A program made the position numbers and the translations under genes. Below the pieces are notes generated by a model, which was given only the letters and a program-made list of their open reading frames with translations, was not told the DNA's origin and searched no databases. From Hyphomicrobiales bacterium (lineage in GTDB: Bacteria; Pseudomonadota; Alphaproteobacteria; Rhizobiales; Rhizobiaceae), in contig UBJR01000005.1 in assembly GCA_900465675.1 (NCBI GenBank), positions 672,273 to 736,272 of the forward strand: a stretch of DNA of 64,000 bases. Direction: 5' to 3'. Shown here piece by piece: positions 37,104-45,161 of the stretch (position 1 is its first letter; every line of letters begins with the position of its first letter).

Positions 37104-38432
37104 ATGACTGCAGCAAATTATGGACCATCGTCCACGACACTTGAACGCGACGCAAGACAGATCCACTCTGGCGAAAAGGTTTCGCCTGGCAGTATCGCCC
37201 TTGGCGTCATCATCGGTCGAATGTCGGAATTCTTCGACTTCTTCGTCTATGGCCTGGCTTCGGTTCTGGTCTTCCCGCAACTGATTTTTCCCTTCGCACC
37301 GGATCGCCTGACGGCGACGCTCTATTCCTTTGCGATCTTTTCGCTGGCCTTCCTGGCGCGTCCAGTCGGCTCGGTCGTCTTCATGACGATCGACCGTTTC
37401 TATGGCCGCGGCACGAAGCTGACGATTGCGCTTTTCCTGCTCGGCGGTTCTACGGCGTCGATCGCCTTCCTGCCCGGCTATAACGAGATCGGCTACTGGG
37501 CGATCGCGCTTCTGGCCCTGTTCCGCCTCGGCCAGGGCTTTGCGCTCGGCGGCGCCTGGGACGGCCTGGCATCGCTGCTGGCGTTGAATGCGCCGCAGAA
37601 CAAGCGCGGCTGGTACGCGATGATCCCGCAGCTCGGTGCGCCGATCGGCTTCGCGCTGGCGAGCATTATCTTCGGCTTCTTCATCGCCAATCTCTCCAAC
37701 GAGGATTTCCTCTCCTGGGGCTGGCGCTACCCGTTCTTCGTCGCCTTCGCGATCAACGTCGTGGCGCTCTTTGCCCGCCTGCGCCTGGTCATGACCCAGG
37801 AGTTCGGCACGCTGCTGGAACAGCATGAGCTCGAGGCCGCGCCGATCGGCAAGGTTCTGAAGGTTCATGGCCGCGACATCCTGATCGGTGCCTTCGTGCC
37901 GCTGGCGAGCTTCGCGATGTTCCATCTGGTCACCATCTTCCCGCTCGGCTGGATGAGCCTTTATGGAACGCAGCCGCTCGACACGTTCATGGTGGTGCAG
38001 ATCATCGGCGCACTCGTCGGCATCGTCGCGATCATTGCCTCCGGCCTGATCGCCGACCGCATCGGCCGCCGCGCCCAGCTTGCCGTCTGTGCGGTGCTGA
38101 TCGCGATCTTCTCCTTCGTCGGGCCGATGCTGATTGCATCCGGCGATGCCGGACAGGATGCCTTCGTCATCATCGGCTTCGGAGTGCTCGGCCTGTCCTT
38201 CGGTCAGGCGACCGGCTCGATCTCCTCGCGCTTCGGCCGCGGCTACCGTTATACCGGTGCCGCCTTTACCTCCGACCTCGCATGGCTCGTCGGCGCCGGC
38301 TTTGCGCCGCTGGTGGCGCTGAGCCTCTCCAGCAGCTTCGGCCTGACCTTCGTCGGCTACTACCTGCTCTCGGGCGCGATCTGCACGCTTGCAGCGCTGG
38401 CTTTCAGCAAGGCGCTGGAACAACGCGAGTAG
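37104..38432 (+). CDS. MFS transporter, metabolite:H+ symporter family
   Basis: A 442-residue inner-membrane protein with 12 predicted helices. The MHS-type start GRMSEFFDFFVYGLASVLVFPQLIFP, the loop FLARPVGSVVFMTIDRFYGRGTKL and the helix-4 region GQGFALGGAWDGLASLL correspond to the family signatures. Members take up organic acids, betaines or sugar acids. It is monocistronic, closed by a strong terminator, and divergent from the oxidase operon. The substrate is unknown. Confidence 0.88.
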   Translation: MTAANYGPSSTTLERDARQIHSGEKVSPGSIALGVIIGRMSEFFDFFVYGLASVLVFPQLIFPFAPDRLTATLYSFAIFSLAFLARPVGSVVFMTIDRFYGRGTKLTIALFLLGGSTASIAFLPGYNEIGYWAIALLALFRLGQGFALGGAWDGLASLLALNAPQNKRGWYAMIPQLGAPIGFALASIIFGFFIANLSNEDFLSWGWRYPFFVAFAINVVALFARLRLVMTQEFGTLLEQHELEAAPIGKVLKVHGRDILIGAFVPLASFAMFHLVTIFPLGWMSLYGTQPLDTFMVVQIIGALVGIVAIIASGLIADRIGRRAQLAVCAVLIAIFSFVGPMLIASGDAGQDAFVIIGFGVLGLSFGQATGSISSRFGRGYRYTGAAFTSDLAWLVGAGFAPLVALSLSSSFGLTFVGYYLLSGAICTLAALAFSKALEQRE

Positions 38433-38458
38433 CGCCTGATATCCTGATCAAACAGAAG

Positions 38459-38483
38459 AGCCCGGTTTCGTACCGGGCTTTTT
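38459..38483 (+). terminator. Rho-independent terminator
   Basis: AGCCCGGT (38459-38466) pairs perfectly with ACCGGGCT (38472-38479) around a 5-nt loop and runs into TTTTT. It ends the MFS gene 26 nt after its stop codon. Confidence 0.9.
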
Positions 38484-38497
38484 ATTAAATGGCGCAT

Positions 38498-38518
38498 TGC
38501 AAATTATAATTGATTGCA
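38498..38518 (+). promoter_or_regulatory. TA-module promoter with overlapping inverted repeat
   Basis: A perfect TATAAT -10 box (38505-38510) lies inside an inverted repeat, TGCAA (38498-38502) and TTGCA (38514-38518). The arrangement suits autorepression by the antitoxin encoded just downstream. The -35 region is poor. Confidence 0.5.
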
Positions 38519-38546
38519 TATCCTTCCAGACCAAGGAGATGCTCTG

Positions 38547-39005
38547 ATGACCCACTCGATGATCGACCATGCGACTCTCTCGCGCCTCGCGGAAGCCGGC
38601 GCCATCGACAAAACCCTTGTCGTCGGCCAGCTCGGTGGCTGGTCTATCGTCGTGCGCTACGGAAAGAGCGAGAATTCGCTTGCCGCCCAGCGCAGCCGCC
38701 AGGTCAGGCTTTTCAAGCGCATGGAGACGCTTGTCTCCTATCTCAAGGATGTCGGCATCTCGCAATTCGATGTGGATGCTGCGGAGTACGCCGCGGAGTC
38801 CAGCAAGCGTCCCGATCGAGCCGAAGCGCTGAAGCGCGCGCATGAGGCGGCCGAACACGACCGGTGGTTCCGCGAGCAAGTTGAGATCGGCCTTCGCGAG
38901 GCGGATGATCCGAATACCGTCTGGATCAGTAACGAAGATGCCAACAAGGAAATGGATGCGTTTCTGGCTAGCCTGATGTCTCGCGTACAGGAAGACGGTA
39001 AGTGA
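38547..39005 (+). CDS. ParD-like antitoxin with extended N-terminus
   Basis: A 152-residue soluble protein. The C-terminal half (from EAAEHDRWFREQVEIGLREAD) resembles ParD-type antitoxins, with the amphipathic segment that binds ParE. The N-terminal 75 residues (VVGQLGGWSIVVRYG, then QVRLFKRMETLVSYLKDVGI) form a further domain not found in short ParD proteins. ATG 38547 has AAGGAG eight bases upstream. Its stop overlaps the toxin's GTG start, the usual antitoxin-first order. It probably represses its own promoter and neutralises the toxin. Confidence 0.7.
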   Translation: MTHSMIDHATLSRLAEAGAIDKTLVVGQLGGWSIVVRYGKSENSLAAQRSRQVRLFKRMETLVSYLKDVGISQFDVDAAEYAAESSKRPDRAEALKRAHEAAEHDRWFREQVEIGLREADDPNTVWISNEDANKEMDAFLASLMSRVQEDGK

Positions 39006-39289
39006 TCGTCAACTGGTTGCCTCGCGCGCTGAATGATCGCCGGCGCCAGATATCCTACGTTTTTCAGCAGAACCCGCAGGCCGCCATCCGGCTGGAGACG
39101 CTTGTACGAAGCCAGGCGGATATCCTTAGCGCACACCCGCGTGTGGGCCGCAGCGGACGCAAGGACGGAACCCGGGAACTGGTGGTTCCCGGCAGTCCAT
39201 ATCTTACCATCTATCGCATCGATGAGAACGCGCAGGAAATCCAGATCCTGCGCCTGCTTCACGGCGCCCAGCAATGGCCGCCGGATTAA
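39002..39289 (+). CDS. ParE/RelE superfamily toxin
   Basis: A 95-residue toxin-fold protein: LPRALNDRRRQISYVFQQNP forms the first helices, PRVGRSGRKDGTRELVVPGSPYLTIYRI the beta-sheet core with the conserved GTRELVVP pattern, and ILRLLHGAQQWP the final strand and the HGAQxWP ending typical of ParE. ParE proteins inhibit gyrase. It starts with GTG 39002 overlapping the antitoxin stop. The pair is flanked by a terminator upstream and a convergent gene 6 nt downstream. Confidence 0.85.
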   Translation: MIVNWLPRALNDRRRQISYVFQQNPQAAIRLETLVRSQADILSAHPRVGRSGRKDGTRELVVPGSPYLTIYRIDENAQEIQILRLLHGAQQWPPD

Positions 39290-39295
39290 TGCTGA

Positions 39296-39763
39296 TCAGT
39301 TAACCGGTTCCGGTGGCTGCTTGGCGCGCGCCGCGGTCAGTTCGGCAGTCGTGTGGTTCAGGCGGTCGGCCAGCACGCGCATGATTTCGACGGCCATTTC
39401 TGGGAAGTCGCTGAGCAGCTTCAGGAAGTGCTCTTTGCTGATGCGCAGGACTTCGAGCCCCGAGGTGGCGCGCACGGTTGCCGTTCGCGAGACGTCGCAG
39501 AGAATGGCGATCTCGCCGACGATCGAGTTGAGTTCGACATCGGCGACCTTGATATCGCCAGCGGGAGAATGGACGAGAATGTCGGCCGTTCCCGAGAGGA
39601 TCACGTAGGCTGCATCGCCCGGATCGCCCTGATGGAAAAGGTTCTGACCGGCCTTGTAGGTCATCCGGTCGGAGGTGAATGCCAAAAGCTTGAGTTTTGC
39701 CGGCGCGATCCTGGAAAAGATCGGCACCCGCCGCAGCATTTCGACTTCATCTCTCAACAGCAT
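39296..39763 (-). CDS. Cyclic nucleotide-binding domain protein without effector domain
   Basis: A 155-residue Crp-like ligand domain on its own. The beta-roll carries YKAGQNLFHQGDPGDAAYVI and an intact phosphate-binding cassette, VGEIAILCDVSRTATV, with the Glu and Arg that hold cAMP/cGMP. After the C-helix region (MAVEIMRVLADRL) the protein ends with no helix-turn-helix, so it cannot bind DNA as Crp does. It lies 108 nt downstream of the pseudo-ABC exporter gene on the same strand. It probably acts as a cNMP-responsive partner of another protein, perhaps that membrane protein. Confidence 0.85.
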   Translation of the reverse strand: MLLRDEVEMLRRVPIFSRIAPAKLKLLAFTSDRMTYKAGQNLFHQGDPGDAAYVILSGTADILVHSPAGDIKVADVELNSIVGEIAILCDVSRTATVRATSGLEVLRISKEHFLKLLSDFPEMAVEIMRVLADRLNHTTAELTAARAKQPPEPVN

Positions 39764-39871
39764 GAGTGTTTTACCCCCTGGCGCCTCCTCTCGTATAAGG
39801 AGAAAGCGTTTTCTAAAACTCTACCAGGCATTCCCTCGCAAGAATGCCGTCTCAGCCGCCCCAGTAGATTA

Positions 39872-42586
39872 TTACGATAACAGTTCCTTGAACATAGTGT
39901 TTTTCTCCGAAAGTTCCGGATAGCCACCGGCTTGCGCCAGGCCACCGCGTTCGAAAAGCAGGATCCTGTCGAAGACCTCCGCAAGGCGTGCGTTCGACAG
40001 AACCCAGATGATTGCCGGGCGCTTGCCTTCTTCATGAAGGCCGGTCACCACGTTTCGGGTGATCTGGTCCTGGACGCGCTGGTCCAACGCCAGAAGCGGC
40101 CGGTTGAGGATGAAATAGTCGGAACGGCGCAGCAGCGCGCGCGCCAGGTTGATCTTCTGGCGCTGAACCATCGTCAGGCGCTTGCCGCCAGAGCCGACAT
40201 CGAATTCCATACCGATTGACAGCACGTCGTCGAACAGATCGAGCTTGTCGAAGAGCTCGCCCATGATCGAGCGGATATGCTCCGATGCATCGGCCTGCTG
40301 ATAGGCGATGCGGCCGAAAAGCACGTTGTCCATCAGGCTGGCAGACGCGGTGAAACGTTCCGGATCGTAGCGCTCGATAAGTGCCGAGAGATCACTGGGA
40401 ATATGTTCGTGGAACTGTTTGCGCGCCGAGACGATCTTTTCCATCAGCTCGTCGGTCAGCAGACCGAAGCGGTGGCGGGGCTCGATATAGGCGAAGCTCA
40501 GGCGGATGATACTTGAGCGTTCCTCGGCCGTCGCATCCTCGAACTTCCGGCTCTGCAGCTTTTGCAGCAGCGCCTGGTAGGCAGGGATGTCGTCCGCGGT
40601 CATGAAGGTCAGTTGCTGGAAGAACGGGTGATCCGGCGGCAGGTCATGGAACAGTTCCACGGCGTTTTCGGCGATCTCCAGGCCCATCGCGTAGAGATCG
40701 TTGCTGAGGCCGGTGTCGCGGAACAGTTGCTGGAAATAGGGGTGGGCGGCGAGGCGGCGGTTGGTCATCTGCGGCCGCTTCATCGTGCCGAAAAGCAGGT
40801 TCTCGCCAACCGTCGCCTGAGCGTTGTAGGCGTCGAAATCGAAGGGAACGACGATAGTGTCGAGCTTCTCTTCCTCCAGCCTCTCGCGCAAGGAGGCGCG
40901 TAGATCGACAATGCGCTCGGCAAGTGCCACATGAACGCTGGTATCGACCGAAGACCGCAGTGCCAGATCGAGAATGTCCTGCGAAATCAGCACAGCGTCG
41001 AGCACCGGGCGGATCGCTTTCAGCAGATCGTCGGGGCCTGTCGCACCGGCGGCGTTATAATCCACCCAGTCGCTGTTGAGGTCGAAAATCGGGTTTCCGG
41101 CGCGCAGCGCCTCCGCGTTTCGCCATTTGAATTCGAGAGCGTCCTGACCCTGGTAGCCCGGATCCGTCAGCGGCGCGTGCTTAAGGCCGTAGAGGATGTT
41201 GTCTTTCAGCGTACCGTGGAAAAAGTAGGTATCTGACGATACGTAAGAAATCCGTCTGCCGGTAATATATTCCGGCAGCGCAAGCAAATCCTGGCCGTCG
41301 ATGCTGATGCGCCCGCCTTCCGGCCAGACGATGCGCCCGAGCGCTTCGGCAAAGGCTTCCGCGCCGCTTCCATTCGGGCCGACGATCGCCACCGTTTCGT
41401 TCGGCTTGATCTCTACCGAGACGTGGTCGACCAGCCGCGCGCCGCTGTCGTCATTGACGGCGAGATTGGTTACGACGAGTGCCGCTGTCAACGGTCCGAT
41501 CGCTTCGGCCGGAACGTCCTGGATCTTGCTGTCGATCAACGGCTCGACGTTGAACTGCTCGTAGACCTGCTGATACTTGACCTGAACGTCTTGGCGCATC
41601 TGGTCCCAGTCGATCAGTTCCTTCAGCGGTCCCGGCAGATCCTTGTAGGCGGAGATGACGGCTACCAGCTGGCCGATGTCGAGGCGGCCCTGAAGCGCCA
41701 GATATCCGCCGATGGCGTAGAACAGGAACGGGGTGACCTGGGCCAGGAAGTTGTTCAGGAATTTCACCATGAACTTCCACTGGTAGAGGTCGTAGCGGAT
41801 CGAGAAGATCAGGCCGAGGCGCGCTGCGATATCGGCGCGCTCGAGGTTGGAAGTGTCGTTGCCATGGATGGTACCAATGCCATCGACGATTTCGCCGACG
41901 CGGCCCGAGAGTTCGCGTGCCGTCAGCTGCCGCTGGCGGCCGAGTTCGAGCAGGCGCTTCCTCATGCGCGGGATGACGATCGCCTGCACGCCGACGATAC
42001 CGGCGGCGATCATGCCGAGCCAGAAATTCTGGATGATGATGAAGGCGAGCGCCGTCAGCGCCTGGCCGCCAAGCAGGGCAGGCGAGACGAAGGCGTCGCC
42101 GGTAAAGCCGCCCATCGGCTCCACCTCGTCCTTGATCATCGTGGCGATTTCAGCGGATTTCACCCGCTTGAAATGCGCCGGCGGAAAGCGCAGCACCCGG
42201 TCGATCAGCTGAAAGCGGATACGGCGCAGCATGCGCTCGCCCAGGCGGCCCTTGTAGGTGTTGATGTAGAATTTGAAGAGGCCGTTCAGCACCACGAGCG
42301 CCAGGAAAACCAGGCTGAGCGCCATCAGCATCTGCAGACGGTTGAGCTGCAGACCCTGGAAGAACTCGACATGCCCGATCAGCGGCAGATCGTAGGCCAG
42401 ATGCATGAAGGTCTGCGTGGCGTTGGCATTGTCGAAGCCGTCACCCTGGATCGGTCCATTGACGATCTGCTTCGGCAGATCGAACGACAGGAAGTACGGG
42501 ATCATCGATGCCGCAACGACCGCCAGAATCCAGAGCTGCTGGAGGCGGGTGTTCGACCAGATGTAGCGGGCGAGACTCTTTTCCAT
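39872..42586 (-). CDS. ABC-exporter-like membrane protein with degenerate, expanded nucleotide-binding region
   Basis: A 904-residue protein with a type I exporter membrane domain (residues about 15-340) and an enlarged C-terminal ATPase-like region. Walker A is GPNGSGA with Ala409 replacing the essential Lys. The signature is LTMVQ (804-808) rather than LSGGQ. Walker B reads ILNRPLLALD with Asn828-Arg829 for Asp-Glu, and the switch His is Asn865. The x-ENILYG-type motif after the Q-loop occurs three times (Asn463, Asn596, Asn754), which suggests internal duplications or insertions. ATP hydrolysis looks impossible, so a scaffold, channel or regulatory role is likely. The frame is intact, so it is not a decaying gene. 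It is followed by a cNMP-binding protein and preceded by glycosyltransferases. Confidence 0.85.
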   Translation of the reverse strand: MEKSLARYIWSNTRLQQLWILAVVAASMIPYFLSFDLPKQIVNGPIQGDGFDNANATQTFMHLAYDLPLIGHVEFFQGLQLNRLQMLMALSLVFLALVVLNGLFKFYINTYKGRLGERMLRRIRFQLIDRVLRFPPAHFKRVKSAEIATMIKDEVEPMGGFTGDAFVSPALLGGQALTALAFIIIQNFWLGMIAAGIVGVQAIVIPRMRKRLLELGRQRQLTARELSGRVGEIVDGIGTIHGNDTSNLERADIAARLGLIFSIRYDLYQWKFMVKFLNNFLAQVTPFLFYAIGGYLALQGRLDIGQLVAVISAYKDLPGPLKELIDWDQMRQDVQVKYQQVYEQFNVEPLIDSKIQDVPAEAIGPLTAALVVTNLAVNDDSGARLVDHVSVEIKPNETVAIVGPNGSGAEAFAEALGRIVWPEGGRISIDGQDLLALPEYITGRRISYVSSDTYFFHGTLKDNILYGLKHAPLTDPGYQGQDALEFKWRNAEALRAGNPIFDLNSDWVDYNAAGATGPDDLLKAIRPVLDAVLISQDILDLALRSSVDTSVHVALAERIVDLRASLRERLEEEKLDTIVVPFDFDAYNAQATVGENLLFGTMKRPQMTNRRLAAHPYFQQLFRDTGLSNDLYAMGLEIAENAVELFHDLPPDHPFFQQLTFMTADDIPAYQALLQKLQSRKFEDATAEERSSIIRLSFAYIEPRHRFGLLTDELMEKIVSARKQFHEHIPSDLSALIERYDPERFTASASLMDNVLFGRIAYQQADASEHIRSIMGELFDKLDLFDDVLSIGMEFDVGSGGKRLTMVQRQKINLARALLRRSDYFILNRPLLALDQRVQDQITRNVVTGLHEEGKRPAIIWVLSNARLAEVFDRILLFERGGLAQAGGYPELSEKNTMFKELLS

Positions 42587-42768
42587 TGCTAACCGTCAAC
42601 CTGAAGGGAGGGTCCGGAGACGTTTACGAAGGGGGATTCGGAAAACAGGTTCATGCCGCCGGACCGCCGGATATCGTAACGAAAACAAGGCGAAGCGGAC
42701 TACCATCGAACTGCCGATTCTGCCGGAAATCCGTTTATATCACAGGACTTTCATAAAGTGCGAGCAAT

Positions 42769-43902
42769 TCAGCCGAGCATTGAGCGAATGATCGCCGCTG
42801 TGGTTTCAGCGCCCGCAAGGTCCAGCGCGGCGGCCTGCCGGGGGGGACGCGCAAGGGCTTCGGAGACGGCACTTGCGACATGCTCAGCGGTGAGCCCGGT
42901 CTCCGGAAGAATGCTGGCCAGACCCATGGCTTTCAGCCGCTCGGCACGCACGGTCTGCTCCGTTTCGCCACCGGCAACAAAGGGGATCAGGATTGCCCGG
43001 CAATCGGTGCGCAGCAGATCGCCGACCGTATTGTAGCCGGCTTGCGAGATCGACACCTTGGCGCCCTTCAGCAGAGAGGGGAAATCCTTGCGGAACCGCA
43101 CCAGCGTCACGTTTGCGGGGGCCTCGTGCTGCAGTGCTGCGAAATCCCGTTCGGGAAGGTTCGGGCCTGAAATCAGCAGCCAGCGATAGCTCGCCGGAAG
43201 CGAGCATGCGGCATCGCGGGCGGCGCGGATCAAATCCAGGCCGACAGCGCCACCGCCTGCTGATGCGATGATATCGAATCGCTCAGCCGGATCGGCCGCC
43301 GGGGGCGGGGCGACGAGGCCGGTGTATCGCACCTTGTCGGCAATATCAGCAGTCAGCGGAAAGGTGTCTTCCAGCCGCACGAAATCAGGATCGCCGTGAA
43401 CGAGAACGGCATCGAAGTGATCCTTGACGAGCTTGACGGTTTCTTCGTCGCGGCCGGGTTTACGGTTCTCCTGCAGGATATCGCGGACCGAGCTGAAGAG
43501 TTTTGGCCGCGGATTGACCGAAGCGATCGCATCGAGCAGCGGCAGCAATTCGAAGCGCATTTGCCGGCGGCCGAAGGGAAAGGCTTCGATGATGACTGCA
43601 TCCGGCTTGGTCTCGCGAAATGCCGAAAGCAGCATGTCGCGGCGGGAAGACAGGAACGCTTCGGTGGCCGGATTGCCGTTTGCGTCTGCAAGCCCTGAAA
43701 ACCCGGCGTTGCTGGCAACGACAGGAGGAAGTGCAATCGTCTTCAGTCCCCCGGCCGGAAAGCCCGGAACAGGCAGGCCGCCGGTGACGACGGTGACGTC
43801 GAAACCATCTGTTGCCATGGCATTGGCGATGCGGCTCGCGCGGGCGATATGGCCGATGCCGAGCAGGTGCTGAACGTAGAAGAAGGCTCGCTTGCCGCTC
43901 AT
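42769..43902 (-). CDS. Glycosyltransferase, GT28/MurG-like
   Basis: A 377-residue GT-B-fold transferase. The N-terminal YVQHLLGIGHIARASRIANAM is the glycine-rich acceptor-side motif of GT28-like enzymes; the C-terminal donor site shows VSISQAGYNTVGDLL and IPFVAGGETEQ, matching MurG-type UDP-sugar binding. It is related to the 45158-46366 protein. ATG 43902 overlaps the stop of the preceding GT4 gene by 4 nt. It presumably adds a sugar to a lipid-linked or protein acceptor in a surface glycan. Confidence 0.85.
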   Translation of the reverse strand: MSGKRAFFYVQHLLGIGHIARASRIANAMATDGFDVTVVTGGLPVPGFPAGGLKTIALPPVVASNAGFSGLADANGNPATEAFLSSRRDMLLSAFRETKPDAVIIEAFPFGRRQMRFELLPLLDAIASVNPRPKLFSSVRDILQENRKPGRDEETVKLVKDHFDAVLVHGDPDFVRLEDTFPLTADIADKVRYTGLVAPPPAADPAERFDIIASAGGGAVGLDLIRAARDAACSLPASYRWLLISGPNLPERDFAALQHEAPANVTLVRFRKDFPSLLKGAKVSISQAGYNTVGDLLRTDCRAILIPFVAGGETEQTVRAERLKAMGLASILPETGLTAEHVASAVSEALARPPRQAAALDLAGAETTAAIIRSMLG

Positions 43903-45161
43903 GGGGTCTTCTCCCACTCGGCTTCAAAAAGCTGCGTCAGCTGCGCGATGCTGGAATGGTAGTCGAAATGCGCCCGGACGCGCTGTTCGGCGGCGTCGCC
44001 GAGGCGGTGGCGCAGAGCCGGATCGCGGATTGCCCGCTCAAGCGCTGCAGCCAGCGCTATCGGGTCTTCAGGGGGCACGACAAGGCCATTTTTGTCGTCT
44101 GTCAGCAGTTCCGGCACGCCCGAGATATTGGTGGACAGGCAGGCAAGCCGTTGGCTCGACGCCTCGACCAGCACGTTCGGCAGCCCGTCACGATCGCCAT
44201 TGGCGGCGATCCGGCAGGCGAGCACGAAGAGATCGGCCCGTCTGTAGTGATCGAGAACATCTTCCTGGGCGAGCGCGCCCTTCCAGACGATGCGCTCAGA
44301 AAGACCAAGAGTGCTGGCAAGTGCCTTGAGCTTCGCAAGCTCGTCGCCGCCGCCGATGTGCTCGAGGCGCCAGGCCAGATCTTTCGGCAGCAGGGCCAGC
44401 GCGTTGAGCAGGATGTCGTAACCCTTCTTCTCGACGGCGCGGCCGACGCTGAGCAGGAAGACCGGATCGCTGGTGGCCGATCCGTCACGCTTCGACCGAT
44501 CGCCTGAAAAATGGCCGAAACGGGCAAGATCGAGCCCGTGATAGCTGAGATGCACCGCATCCGGACGGCTGGTCAGCGTCCGCATGTGTTCATAGCCGGT
44601 GCGTGTGCAGGTCACCGCCCAGCGGGCGCTCGAAAGCTTCTCGTTCAGCTCCCAATCCGGCGAGGTCCAGATGTCCTTGGCATGGGCGGAAACCGTCCAC
44701 GGGACGCCGGTCAGAATGCTGGCATATTCCGTTACCGAGGCCGGCGTATGGATGAAATGGGCATGCAGCCACTGGCCGTTATCAGGCCATTCACGCGCGA
44801 GAACCAGCGCCTGGCCAAGCCTGCGGAAGCGATTGCGGGAAATGTCGCGCGGCAGGTCGGCGAAGAAGCGCTTCATCAGCGCTCCGAACCCCTTCCTGCT
44901 GAAGCCGGCGAAAAGGCTCTTCAGGACGCGAAGCGGTTCCTCGTGCAGATATTCCGGCAGATAGACGACGCGCGCCTTGATCTCGTCATGAACAGGATGC
45001 CGCTTCTTGTCGGTCGGGCGGCGCATGGAAATCAATGTCAGGTCGAAGCCTGCCTTTTCGAGGCCAAGCAGCTCCTGGGCAATGAAGGTTTCCGAAAGGC
45101 GTGGATAGCCTTTCAGGACGACGAGGATCTTCCGGCGCTCTGGCAATGTCGGTGTCTTCAC
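43899..45161 (-). CDS. Glycosyltransferase family 4
   Basis: A 420-residue GT-B transferase. The N-terminus KGYPRLSETFIAQELLGLEKAG is typical of exopolysaccharide GT4 enzymes. LLSVGRAVEKKGYDIL is the donor-domain entry and EASSQRLACLSTNISGVPEL contains the conserved Glu region. Start is GTG 45161, overlapping the preceding gene (GTGA), and its end overlaps the next. It forms the middle of a three-gene glycosyltransferase set. Confidence 0.9.
   Translation of the reverse strand: MKTPTLPERRKILVVLKGYPRLSETFIAQELLGLEKAGFDLTLISMRRPTDKKRHPVHDEIKARVVYLPEYLHEEPLRVLKSLFAGFSRKGFGALMKRFFADLPRDISRNRFRRLGQALVLAREWPDNGQWLHAHFIHTPASVTEYASILTGVPWTVSAHAKDIWTSPDWELNEKLSSARWAVTCTRTGYEHMRTLTSRPDAVHLSYHGLDLARFGHFSGDRSKRDGSATSDPVFLLSVGRAVEKKGYDILLNALALLPKDLAWRLEHIGGGDELAKLKALASTLGLSERIVWKGALAQEDVLDHYRRADLFVLACRIAANGDRDGLPNVLVEASSQRLACLSTNISGVPELLTDDKNGLVVPPEDPIALAAALERAIRDPALRHRLGDAAEQRVRAHFDYHSSIAQLTQLFEAEWEKTP

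Noticed and set aside
37101-38423. A 440-codon minus-strand frame opposite the MFS gene
   Set aside because: The translation is an Arg/Glu/Asp-rich shadow with no recognisable fold, while the plus-strand frame is a clear 12-helix transporter.
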